Assembly: GCA_028287185.1 (NCBI GenBank) | Contig: JAQBQD010000149.1 | Coordinates: forward strand, 1-36,375 | Direction: 5' to 3' | Source: Gemmatimonadota bacterium | GTDB lineage: Bacteria; Gemmatimonadota; Gemmatimonadetes; Longimicrobiales; Longimicrobiaceae | Length of the DNA: 36,375 bases | Part shown: in pieces, positions 17,431-27,558 of the stretch | How the letters are laid out: each line of letters begins with the position of its first letter | How positions within the stretch are numbered: position 1 is the first letter of the stretch | Notes under the pieces: model-generated | The model's input: the letters and a program-made list of their open reading frames with translations, nothing else | What the model was told of the DNA's origin: nothing | Database searches by the model: none | Made by a program: the position numbers and the translations under genes

Positions 17431-17908
17431 GGTGGGGATGGATGCGACGGAGAGGGAGGCCGAACGGAGCCGAGATGGGTGTGGCTGAAAGTAAAGCGCG
17501 CATTCGGGACGGACGCAAGGCGTCGCCATCCGGTCCACCCATGAACGACGCGCGTCGAAACGCCGTGCCTTCCCACCCATCGGGACGACCGTCCACATCG
17601 GGGCATCGGCGCCCCACAAAACGGGGAAGATTTGTCTCGTCTGGAAAGAAGGTCCCGGGACGGGAGGACCGTGATCCTGACGTAAGCGGTTGAGAACAAA
17701 CGACAGACCTATCGCGCCATCAAATGGTCCGAGTGTTGCAATTTCGACGGGCTGCGCGGACCGGCCCGGCGGCCGGACGCGTGCCGGCTCTCCGTGTCCG
17801 TGCGGCCTCCGCCGCGGCTCCTGGCGAGCCGCGGCGGGGACGCCCGCACGGCGCGTACGCGCTGCCTCCGGGCGGGGAAGATCCGCCCCCATGGCACGCC
17901 GCCCCTTC
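17431..17908. other. Divergent intergenic region, regulator side
   Basis: No supported gene. Composition from about 17441 to 17750 is less GC-rich than the surroundings, as expected for a promoter region. TTGAGA at 17690-17695 could be a -35 box, but I find no well-spaced -10 box. Frames that run through this stretch have no family resemblance. Confidence 0.4.
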
Positions 17909-17954
17909 GTCCGCAGCACCCGCAGGCGCAGTCCGTAGTCCGCAGCACCCGCAG
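17909..17954. repeat. Direct repeat pair upstream of the sheath gene
   Basis: GTCCGCAGCACCCGCAG occurs exactly twice, at 17909-17925 and 17938-17954, giving a period of 29 bases. A shorter related copy, GTCCGCAG, occurs at 18001. The location, about 145-190 bp before the sheath ATG, is compatible with repeated regulator-binding sites, but the sequence is also compatible with chance duplication. Confidence 0.45.
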
Positions 17955-17983
17955 CTCCCCGGAAGCGGCGGCATCCGCCCTCC

Positions 17984-17995
17984 GGAGACGTCTCC
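17984..17995. promoter_or_regulatory. 12-bp perfect palindrome upstream of the injection-system operon
   Basis: GGAGACGTCTCC is self-complementary without a loop and sits about 103 bp before the sheath start codon. A loopless palindrome of this length in a promoter region is a plausible binding site for a dimeric regulator. No regulator is assigned. Confidence 0.4.
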
Positions 17996-18097
17996 AGCAG
18001 GTCCGCAGTTCCCGAGAAGCAGGTCCCGTGGTTCGGCCCGGTGGCGTCGGCTCGCCGGGTAGGGGGAAGCCCACCATCCTCAAACCGGAGGAGCCCG

Positions 18098-20404
18098 ATG
18101 CCGTCCGTGCTCAGCTACCCAGGCGTTTACGTGGAAGAGGTACCCAGTGGAGTGCGGACCATATCCGGGGTCGGCACCTCCATCGCGGCGTTCGTGGGAT
18201 ACACGGCCAAGGGGCCGCTGAACACCGCGGTGCGCCTGCTCAGCTTCGCCGACTTCGAGCGCGCCTTCGGCGGGCTGAGCCGCGACAGCGACGTGGGATA
18301 CGCGGTGCAGCAGTACTACCTGAACGGCGGCTCGGACGCCTACGTGGTGCGGGTCGCCAAGGGCGCCGCCGCGGCCAGCGTGGGGCTGGACGACGCGGGC
18401 GGCGCGCGGACGCTCACGGCCTCGGCGGTCAACGCCGGCGCGTGGGGCAACAACGTGCGCGTGGACGTGGACTACGCCACCGCCAACCCCGACGGCACCT
18501 TCAACCTCTCCGTCTCCACCTACGACCCCGCCACCGGGGCGGCGGGCGACCCCGAGCGGTACCTGAACCTGAGCATGAACAGCGGCGCGGCCAACTACGC
18601 GGTGAACGTGGTGAACGCCGCCTCGCGGCTGGTGCGCCTGTCGCGCACCTCGCCCCTGACGTTCGTCGACGGCCGCGCCCTGAGCCTTTCGGGCGACCTG
18701 ACCGGCGTGACGCTGCTCGCGGGCTCGTACAAGCTGACGGTGTCGCTGAACGGCGGGCCCCCGCAGGACCTGAACCTGACGGTGGCCGCCGACGCAGACT
18801 CGGCGACCAAGGTCAAGAACGTGCTCACCACCGCCATCGCGGGCGCGGGGCTGACCGACCGGCTGGAGGCGCTGCGCACCGACGCCACGGGGACGGCCTC
18901 GACGGCCGCGGGCGCCACCTTCGTGGCCCTGCGCGCCAAGAACGTGCCGACCGACCCCACCACCGCGCCCGAGTTCCAGTCCGTGATCGTGTCGCCCGCC
19001 GCCTCGAGCGACGCGGCGGCCACGCTCAAGCTGGGGCTGTCCAGCGGAGGCCGCGAGTTCGACGGCTCGGCCGCCCGGCGCCCGCAGCCCACCGGCACCA
19101 CGGCGGACGTGCGCGCCCTCCTGGGCACCCCCGTGAGCGGCGCCGCCACCGTCACCATCGTCAACAACACGCTGGCCGGGGCGGACCCCGTGCTGCCCAG
19201 CACGGCCGTGACCCTCGCCGCCCCGGCAACCGTGGGCCCCGCGCTGGCCACGGCGCTGCAGGAGCTGATCCGCGCCATCCCCGGCAACTCGGTGGCCAAG
19301 CTGGTGAGCGTGCAGGTCGTGGGGACGACGCTGCGGCTGGTGCTTCCCGAGGCGTACTCGGGCGCGACCATCGTGCTGGGCGGCGCGGTGGGCACGGCGC
19401 TCTCCATGCCCGCGGCCGCCGACCCCGGCACCAACGTGAGCCGCTACGCGCTGGGCGTGGGCCCCACGGTGGCGTCGCAGGTGGCGGGCGCGCCGGGATC
19501 GGACGGTACGGCGCCGGACGCGGCCGACTACACGGGCTCGGAGGCGGCGAAGACGGGCATGTACGCCCTTCTGGACACCGACCTGTTCACGCTGATGAGC
19601 ATCCCCGGCACGCCCCGGCTGGCCGACTCGGCGGCCACGGCGGTGATCCAGGAAGCCATGGCGCTGTGCGACCGGCGGCGGGCGTTCCTCATCATCGACC
19701 CCCCGGCCAACCGCACGCTGGCGGACGTGGGCGGGTGGGCGGACAGCTTCAAGAGCCGCAACTCGGCCGTGTACTTCCCCCGCATCGTGGCCGCCGACCC
19801 GCTGGACGGCTTCCGCCTGCGCGAGATGCCCGCCTCGGGCGCCGTGGCGGGCGTGTTCGCGCGCACCGACACGGAGCGCGGCATCTGGAAGGCGCCGGCG
19901 GGCACGGACGCCACGCTCCGCGGCACGCAGGCGCTGGCGTACAACCTGACGGACCTGGAGTGCGGCACCCTGAACCCGGTGGGCGTGAACTGCCTGCGCA
20001 CCTTCCCGGTGTACGGCCGGGTGGTGTGGGGCGCGCGCACCCGCAAGGGCGCCAACCAGGACGCGGACGAGTACAAGTACGTGCCCGTGCGGCGCCTGGC
20101 GCTGTACATCGAGGAGAGCCTCTACCGCGGCACGCAGTGGGTGGTGTTCGAGCCCAACGACGAGCCGCTGTGGGCGCAGGTGCGGCTGAACGTGGGCGGC
20201 TTCATGAACAACCTGTTCCGGCAGGGCGCCTTCCAGGGGAAGAGTCCCGCGCAGGCGTACATCGTCAAGTGCGACAGCGAGACCACCACGCAGAACGACA
20301 TCGACCTCGGCGTGGTCAACATCCTGGTGGGCTTCGCCCCCTTGAAGCCCGCCGAGTTCGTCATCATCCGGCTGCAGCAGAAAGCCGGCCAGGTCGCCGC
20401 CTAA
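18098..20404 (+). CDS. Contractile injection system tail sheath protein
   Basis: This 768-residue sheath subunit of a contractile phage-tail-like particle polymerises around the inner tube and contracts to drive it into a target. The N-terminus YPGVYVEEVPSGVRTISGVG and the segment GSDAYVVRVA (residues 1 to about 95) are classic sheath motifs. The C-terminal region (about 620-768, WVVFEPNDEPLWAQVRLNVG and later VNILVGFAPLKPAEFVIIRL) matches the conserved handshake domain. Residues of about 100-475 form a large Ala/Thr/Val-rich insertion likely to lie on the outer surface. ATG 18098 is preceded by GGAGGA. Only one sheath gene is in view, whereas Afp/PVC-type systems carry several paralogues. 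It is the first gene of the operon. Confidence 0.95.
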   Translation: MPSVLSYPGVYVEEVPSGVRTISGVGTSIAAFVGYTAKGPLNTAVRLLSFADFERAFGGLSRDSDVGYAVQQYYLNGGSDAYVVRVAKGAAAASVGLDDAGGARTLTASAVNAGAWGNNVRVDVDYATANPDGTFNLSVSTYDPATGAAGDPERYLNLSMNSGAANYAVNVVNAASRLVRLSRTSPLTFVDGRALSLSGDLTGVTLLAGSYKLTVSLNGGPPQDLNLTVAADADSATKVKNVLTTAIAGAGLTDRLEALRTDATGTASTAAGATFVALRAKNVPTDPTTAPEFQSVIVSPAASSDAAATLKLGLSSGGREFDGSAARRPQPTGTTADVRALLGTPVSGAATVTIVNNTLAGADPVLPSTAVTLAAPATVGPALATALQELIRAIPGNSVAKLVSVQVVGTTLRLVLPEAYSGATIVLGGAVGTALSMPAAADPGTNVSRYALGVGPTVASQVAGAPGSDGTAPDAADYTGSEAAKTGMYALLDTDLFTLMSIPGTPRLADSAATAVIQEAMALCDRRRAFLIIDPPANRTLADVGGWADSFKSRNSAVYFPRIVAADPLDGFRLREMPASGAVAGVFARTDTERGIWKAPAGTDATLRGTQALAYNLTDLECGTLNPVGVNCLRTFPVYGRVVWGARTRKGANQDADEYKYVPVRRLALYIEESLYRGTQWVVFEPNDEPLWAQVRLNVGGFMNNLFRQGAFQGKSPAQAYIVKCDSETTTQNDIDLGVVNILVGFAPLKPAEFVIIRLQQKAGQVAA

Positions 20405-20416
20405 GGAGACGCAACC

Positions 20417-20941
20417 ATGGCACAGTTCAGCGTAAACGCCGCCCGCTTCGATCCCTACAAGAACTTCAAGTTCCGGGTCAAGTGGGACGGCCGGGCGGTG
20501 GCGGGCGTCAGCAAGGTGAGCTCGCTGAAGCGCACCACCGAGGTGGTGAAGCACCGCGAGGGCGGCGATCCCAGCAGCAGCCGCAAGTCGCCGGGGCGCA
20601 CGGAGTACGACGCGATCACGCTGGAGCGCGGCGTGACGCACGACGCGGAGTTCGAGCGCTGGGCCAACAAGGTGTGGAACTACGGCTCGGGCCTGGGGGT
20701 CGAGGTCAGCCTCAAGGACTTCCGCAAGGACATCATCATCGAGTTCTACAACGAGGCGGGGCAGCTCGCCATCGCCTACAAGGTGTTCCGCTGCTGGGTG
20801 TCGGAGTGGCAGGCGCAGCCCGACCTGGACGCGAACGCCAACGCCGTCGCCATCCAGCACATCAAGCTGGAGAACGAGGGGTGGGAGCGCGACTACGACG
20901 TGAGCGAGCCCACCGAGCCCTCGTTCACCGAGCCGGCGTAG
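20417..20941 (+). CDS. Contractile injection system inner tube protein (T4 gp19-like)
   Basis: This 174-residue tube protein stacks as hexameric rings inside the sheath and carries cargo. Motifs FDPYKNFKFRVKWDGRAVAG, LKRTTEVVKHREGGDP and GRTEYDAITLERGVTHD are typical of the gp19/Hcp-like family, as is the length. ATG 20417 is preceded by an AAGGAG at 20403, right after the sheath stop, so the two genes are tightly linked. Only one tube gene is visible. In two-tube systems the second paralogue forms the base of the tube, so either this particle uses one tube protein or the other gene lies outside the window. Confidence 0.94.
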   Translation: MAQFSVNAARFDPYKNFKFRVKWDGRAVAGVSKVSSLKRTTEVVKHREGGDPSSSRKSPGRTEYDAITLERGVTHDAEFERWANKVWNYGSGLGVEVSLKDFRKDIIIEFYNEAGQLAIAYKVFRCWVSEWQAQPDLDANANAVAIQHIKLENEGWERDYDVSEPTEPSFTEPA

Positions 20942-20944
20942 CGC

Positions 20945-21679
20945 GTGCCGCGGGCGCTCTCGGCGGGGGAGGTGCTGCGGGTGTGGGAAGCGGGTGCCGA
21001 CCAGCACCCGCTGGACCGTGCCCTCACCCTCCTTTCCGCCGCGGAGCCCCGCGCGGCGCGGGCCGAGCTGGCGGCGCTGTCCGTGGCCGAGCGCGACGCG
21101 CGCCTGCTGCGGATGCGCGCGGCCATGCTCGGCCCCACGCTGTCCGCCTTTGCCGCCTGCCCGCGCTGCGGCGAGCGGCTGGAGTTCACCCTGCGCACGG
21201 ACGAGCTGACGGCGGGCTCCCGCGCGGCGGACGGCCCGTGGGAGACGGCGGCCGGCGGGGTGTCGTTGCGCTTCCGCCTGCCGGACAGCCGCGACCTGGC
21301 GGCGGCGGCCCGGTCGGGAAGCGTCGATGCCGCGCGCCGGGTGCTGGGCGCGCGGTGCGTGCTGGCCGCGTGGAACGACGCGGGGCCGGTGGATGCGGGG
21401 GCCCTGTCCGAGGATGCGCTGACGGCGCTCGCAGCGGCGATGGGCGAGGTGGCGCCCGAGGCGGAGGTGTCGCTGTCGCTGGGGTGCCCGGCGTGCGGCG
21501 GGGCGTGGGAGTCGCTGCTGGACGTGGCGGACTTCTTCTGGACCGAGCTTTCCGCCCGCGCCCGGCGGGTGATGCAGGACGTGCACGTGCTGGCGCGCGC
21601 CTACCACTGGAGCGAGGCCGAGATCCTGGCGCTCTCGCCCGGGCGCCGGCGCGCCTACCTGGAGATGGCGGAGGGATGA
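20945..21679 (+). CDS. T4 gp26-like baseplate assembly protein with two CxxC zinc knuckles (probable)
   Basis: This 244-residue protein starts at GTG 20945, three bases after the tube stop. It has two cysteine pairs, C72-PR-C75 (ACPRCGERLEF) and C181-PA-C184 (GCPACGGAWES), likely forming one zinc site, and ends in YHWSEAEILALSPGRRRAYL. Zinc-ribbon proteins with that YHWSE-E-I-LxL-x-R-R-x-YL tail are found directly after the tube gene in many contractile systems and are often labelled T4 baseplate-hub assembly (gp26-like). I take this as a baseplate assembly or chaperone role by position and motif; no catalytic motif is seen. The stop overlaps the next start (ATGA). Confidence 0.72.
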   Translation: MPRALSAGEVLRVWEAGADQHPLDRALTLLSAAEPRAARAELAALSVAERDARLLRMRAAMLGPTLSAFAACPRCGERLEFTLRTDELTAGSRAADGPWETAAGGVSLRFRLPDSRDLAAAARSGSVDAARRVLGARCVLAAWNDAGPVDAGALSEDALTALAAAMGEVAPEAEVSLSLGCPACGGAWESLLDVADFFWTELSARARRVMQDVHVLARAYHWSEAEILALSPGRRRAYLEMAEG

Positions 21680-24084
21680 CGGACTTCCTGTCTCGCCTGG
21701 CCGCGCGCGCCCTCGGCGTCGCGCCCACGGTGCAGCCGCTGATCGGCTCGCGCTGGGGCGAGAGCGTGTCCGCGGACGGCTTCACCGAGGAGAGCGTGGA
21801 GCGGGAGTCCGGACCCCCGTCCGCGTCGCCCCCACCCTCCGCGTCCGATCCGGCGGCGGCACCCGTGGCCGCGCGCAGGTCCCTGCCCGCGGCGGCCGGC
21901 GCATCCGGCAGCCCGGCACGTCGGCCGGCGGATGAGGTCGGGAGCCTGAACCCGGCACCGGACCCACCCGCTCCCTCCGCCGCGGTATCGGAGGCTCCCG
22001 GGGCTCCGCCTGCGCAGCCTCGCCGAGCGGATGCCGCGGGCGTCTCGCCGGAGGCCGGAGGCCGGGTCGGAGCCGCAAGCGTTGTCGAAGCCGGTGATGC
22101 TGCCTTGCGCGCGAGCGACGGTCTGCTTCTCGGGCACGTCGCGCGGACGTCTCCCGAACCGCCGGAGGGTCAGCCGGCGGACGGTCTGGACGAAGTGGCG
22201 GAGGAGGTGTTGGCGGAAGGCATCCCGCGCGCACGTTCCGGCACCGCCGCGGACTCGCGAGCTTCCGGCGCAGTGCCCGTGGATGCGAGTTCGCAATCGA
22301 GGCCCTCGCTCGCGCGTTCGGAGGGGCCGGTTCTCCGGCGGTACGCCAGCTCCGCGGCGCCTCCCGCGACCTCCGGCTCGCCGGCGTCCGCGTTGCCGGC
22401 GCCGGTGCCGCCCTCGGATTCGGGGCACGGAGCCTCCGTGGAGACGGGCGCTGCGGTCAGCAAGTCGGACGAGGGCTCCAACGCCGGCACCGGCGGGCCG
22501 AATCCGTCGGCTCGATCACTGGAGGATCGACCGGTGGGGCGCGCGTCGGAGTCCGCCAGCGCGAGCGGATCGGCCGCGGCCTCCACGGGCGAGTCGCGCG
22601 TGGAAGACTCGCTGCTGATGGCCGAAGCGATTCATCCGATGACCTCATCGAACGCGCCTGCCACGTCGCGCGCGGAGACGGACGAATCTCCCGTCGAGGT
22701 GGGGGTGGAGGTCGAAACCAGCGCCGCAGCCCGCCCGCCCGCGGACAGCCGGGCCGCCCGTTTGGCTACCGCCCCGGCGGAATCCGAAACCGCACCATCC
22801 TTCACACTCGCGCGCGTGCATCCCGCGACGGCCATCAACTCCGTGGAATCGACACCGTCGCCGTTGGATGCGTCCGGCGGCGACGGGCTGCTGATGCCGA
22901 TCAGCGCCGGCGCGACGCCAACGCTTTCTCCGACTTCGGCTTCGGTGGACGTGTCGCCCGGCGAGCGCGACCACGCACCGCTTTCCCCGCCCGCCTCCGC
23001 CGATCCGACCGCCGTGTCGCCGATGCCGTCGGCGGCGATCCGCGCGTCCGACGGTTTTCCGGCGGAGATCGTCGAGGAGGTGGAGCGCGGTCCCACGACC
23101 AGCGAGGCTACCGGTCCACGCGCGTCTCCGAAGCCCGGAACGCGTCCCGTCGGCGGAACCCCGTCGCCCGATGCGGCCGCCGCGACGACGACGACCTCCG
23201 CGGACTCGCCTGCCGCCCGTGTAGGGCTGGGAACCATGCGCGGCGCTGCGGAGTCCACCACACGCACTGCCGCGTCCGGTGCCGGATCAATCGCGGAAAC
23301 CGGCAGCGCCGCTCGCCATGCTGGAGATCGCGCGGCTGCAGCGGGACCGCGCGGCTCCGTCGCATCGGCCAAATCAGCCGCAGGTTCGAACGAATCAGCC
23401 GAATCCACCGCCTCCATCGCTCGCGAAGTCATCCGTCGAGCGGAGGATCGAGGAGTCGACGGACTGCTGATGCCGCGAGCGGGCGCGAGCGTCGGTGGGT
23501 CGATCCCGGCGAACGATGCCGCGGGTTCGAACCCGACTCTGGTCGAGGTCCACGAGGAGGTGGAGCGTGGGGCCGTGACCGGGACGCGGCCGACGGCGCT
23601 CGGCGGAACGGCCACCGCGACTGGGCCGGAATCGACCGGCAGCCCTGCCGACGACAGCGGTCCCGTATCCGGCAGGCGATCCGCTTCGACGCCGACCACC
23701 GGGCGCCGCGGCCACGCCGCAGACCCTCGGACGGAAAGCCGACCGCACACGGGAGACCGCGGCTCGGCTTCGATCCTTCCGGCGGATGAGCTCGTACCCT
23801 CTGGAAGCGAGTCCCCCGGTGCGCCGACCGCGCCGCAGCGGACGCGCGGGGTGGAGGTGGGGACGCGAATCGAGCCCGCATCGCGGGAGCGCGACGAGGG
23901 CCGGCGGCGCGAGCGGTCCGCGGACGGCGAGCGGCCGGTGGTGCGGGTGACCATCGGGCGGATCGAGGTGCGCACCATGGCGCCCGCGCCGCCTCCGCCG
24001 CCCGTGTACGCGCCCCTGGCCGCGGGGTGGAAGGTGCCCGTGCTGTCTCTGGACCAGTACCTGAAGCGCGGTGCGGGGCCATGA
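21676..24084 (+). CDS. Large disordered protein of the injection-system operon, with repeated short motifs
   Basis: This 802-residue protein is mostly Ala, Ser, Pro, Gly, Thr and Glu and has no predicted fold. Two ends look conserved: an N-terminal anchor (MTDFLSRLAARALGVAP, then VQPLIGSRW) and a C-terminal segment (VVRVTIGRIEVRTM, then VLSLDQYLKRG). Between them, DGLLMP-type motifs occur at residues 148, 311, 403 and 595, and acidic EEVERG-type motifs occur several times (SVERES near 38, EEVERGPTT, EEVERGAVT). Base composition is less GC-biased than in the neighbours. It overlaps both neighbours by four bases, so it is a true operon member. Related loci usually carry a much shorter equivalent, as far as I recall. 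A structural linker, tape-like or cargo-recruiting role is possible; none is shown. Confidence 0.75.
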   Translation: MTDFLSRLAARALGVAPTVQPLIGSRWGESVSADGFTEESVERESGPPSASPPPSASDPAAAPVAARRSLPAAAGASGSPARRPADEVGSLNPAPDPPAPSAAVSEAPGAPPAQPRRADAAGVSPEAGGRVGAASVVEAGDAALRASDGLLLGHVARTSPEPPEGQPADGLDEVAEEVLAEGIPRARSGTAADSRASGAVPVDASSQSRPSLARSEGPVLRRYASSAAPPATSGSPASALPAPVPPSDSGHGASVETGAAVSKSDEGSNAGTGGPNPSARSLEDRPVGRASESASASGSAAASTGESRVEDSLLMAEAIHPMTSSNAPATSRAETDESPVEVGVEVETSAAARPPADSRAARLATAPAESETAPSFTLARVHPATAINSVESTPSPLDASGGDGLLMPISAGATPTLSPTSASVDVSPGERDHAPLSPPASADPTAVSPMPSAAIRASDGFPAEIVEEVERGPTTSEATGPRASPKPGTRPVGGTPSPDAAAATTTTSADSPAARVGLGTMRGAAESTTRTAASGAGSIAETGSAARHAGDRAAAAGPRGSVASAKSAAGSNESAESTASIAREVIRRAEDRGVDGLLMPRAGASVGGSIPANDAAGSNPTLVEVHEEVERGAVTGTRPTALGGTATATGPESTGSPADDSGPVSGRRSASTPTTGRRGHAADPRTESRPHTGDRGSASILPADELVPSGSESPGAPTAPQRTRGVEVGTRIEPASRERDEGRRRERSADGERPVVRVTIGRIEVRTMAPAPPPPPVYAPLAAGWKVPVLSLDQYLKRGAGP

Positions 24085-25348
24085 GCAACCACCTGGCCAT
24101 CGCCACCGTCTCCGCGGCGCTGCGGCAGGTGATCAGCGACGCCATCGTGCACGTGGTGGCGGGCGCGGAGGTGTCGCACGTGCGGCCCGGCGGCGAGCCC
24201 GTGCAGACGCCGACGACGGGCGTGAACGTCTTCCTCTACGGCGTCACCCCCAACCCCTCGTGGCGCAACGCCGACCTGGCCACGCGGCGTGCCGACGGCC
24301 AGCTCGTGCAGCGCCCGCAGGCCGCGCTGGACCTGCACTACCTGATCTCGTTCTACGGCGACGACAAGGAGCTGGAGACGCAGCGGATGATGGGGAGCGT
24401 GGTGCGGGCGCTGCACGCCGCGCCCACGCTGTCGCGCCAGGTGCTGCGCGACGTGGCGGGCGCCTTCACCTGGCTGGCCGGCAGCGACGTGTCCGAGGCG
24501 GCCGAGGCGGTGCGCTTCACCCCCGTGCTGCTGAACCTGGAGGAGCTCTCCAAGCTCTGGTCCGTGCTCTTCCAGACGCCGTACGCCCTGTCCGCCGCCT
24601 ACCAGGCCAGCGTGGTGCTGATCGAGACGGACGACGCGGCCGCCACACCGCTCCCCGTGCGCGCCCGCAACGTGTACGCCGTGCCCTTCTCGTTCGCCGA
24701 GGTGGAGGCCGTGGAGAACGCCGACGGGCGCGGGCTGCCGGTGACGTACGCGTCCACGCTGCGCCTGCGCGGCCGCGGGCTGAACGGCGACGTGACGAAG
24801 GTGCGCATCGGCACCGGCGGGCTGGAGGCCGACCCCGTCGCCGTGACCGCGCAGCAGGTGCTGCTGCCCCTGCGCACCGTGCCGGCCGACCGGCTGCGCG
24901 CGGGCGTGCAGGGCGCGCAGGTGGTACACATGCGCAACCTGGGCACACCCCCGGTGCCCCATCGCGGCGAGGAGTCGAACGTGGCGCCCTTCGTCCTGCG
25001 CCCCACCATCCGGCGCGACGCGGACGACCCCGACTCGCCGGACGACGCCATCCTCTACACGGCCGTCGCCGGCCCGGACGCGCCGCCGACGCTGACGGTG
25101 AAGGTGTGGCCGGCGGTCGGGCGCGGGCAGCGGGTGGAGCTGCTGCTGAACGACGCCGCCGATCCCCGCGCGGGCGCCTACCGCTTTCCCGGCCCCCTGC
25201 ACCGCCCCGCCGACTCGGACACGGTCGTCTTCGCCGTGCCCGGCATCGCGCCGGGAACGTACCTGGCGCGGATCCACGTGGACGGCGCCGAGAGCATGCT
25301 GGAGTCGGACGCCGGCGGCGCCTTCGTGCGCCCGAAGGTGGAGGTCCC

Positions 25349-25352
<4 letters not shown>
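24081..25352 (+). CDS. DUF4255 / Pvc16-type tail terminator (cap) protein
   Basis: This is a 423-residue protein. The N-terminal domain (residues 1 to about 185) has the DUF4255 pattern: HLAIATVSAALRQVISDAI, PTTGVNVFLYGVTPNPSWRN, and LDLHYLISFYGDDKELETQR followed by MGSVVRALHAAPTLS. Pvc16/Afp16 homologues cap the distal end of tube and sheath. The remaining 230 residues contain two beta-rich segments of immunoglobulin/IPT type (LRLRGRGLNGDVTKVRIG and LTVKVWPAVGRGQRVELLLN), an extension seen in several systems. ATG 24081 overlaps the upstream stop (ATGA), and the stop overlaps the GTG of the ATPase gene. Confidence 0.9.
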
Positions 25353-27261
<1,909 letters not shown>

Positions 27262-27271
<10 letters not shown>

Positions 27272-27558
27272 CGCCGTGGGACCTGGAGCTGAACGTGGAG
27301 GAGCTGGTGATGGAGGGCGTGGATCCCGCCCACCACGAAGCCGTCGCGGAGGCCATGCGCGCCGAGCTGGCGATCCTGATCGCCCGCCGCGGCCTCGCGT
27401 CCGCCCTCCTCGCGGGCGGCGGCGCGCGCCGGCTGGACGGCGGCAGCCTGACCTTACCCCCCGGCCTCGCCCCGGCCGACCTGGGCCGGAGGATCGCGCA
27501 CGCGGTGGCGGGCGGCCTTTCCGCGCCGTCGGCGGACGCGCGCGGAGGCGGGCGATGA
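27262..27558 (+). CDS. Small conserved-looking protein between ATPase and cargo genes
   Basis: This 98-residue protein starts at ATG 27262 and overlaps the ATPase gene by ten bases and the first cargo gene by four. It begins WDLELNVEELVMEGVDP, which predicts an amphipathic helix. A helical middle (AEAMRAELAILIARRGL) follows, and it ends LGRRIAHAVAGGL before a glycine-rich tail. No catalytic motif, signal peptide or TM helix is seen. The terminal G-R-x-I-A-x-A-V-x-x-G-L pattern is, in my recollection, common in short proteins next to DUF4157 genes, so a role as adaptor between ATPase and cargo is conceivable. The function is unknown. Confidence 0.72.

Noticed and set aside
17431-17919. Extension of the SARP regulator frame upstream of 17430
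   Set aside because: Family proteins begin with the LGxPxLxxPxG segment; the added residues look non-coding and the DNA is less GC-rich there. ATG 17529 remains possible.
17909-17954. CRISPR-like array from the 17-bp direct repeats
   Set aside because: Only two full copies with a 12-base spacer; too short and too few for CRISPR.
22632-25277. 881-codon minus-strand frame opposite the disordered and DUF4255 genes
   Set aside because: Part of its sequence is a mirror of the low-complexity gene and the rest is His/Gly/Arg-rich; no ribosome-binding site or motif.
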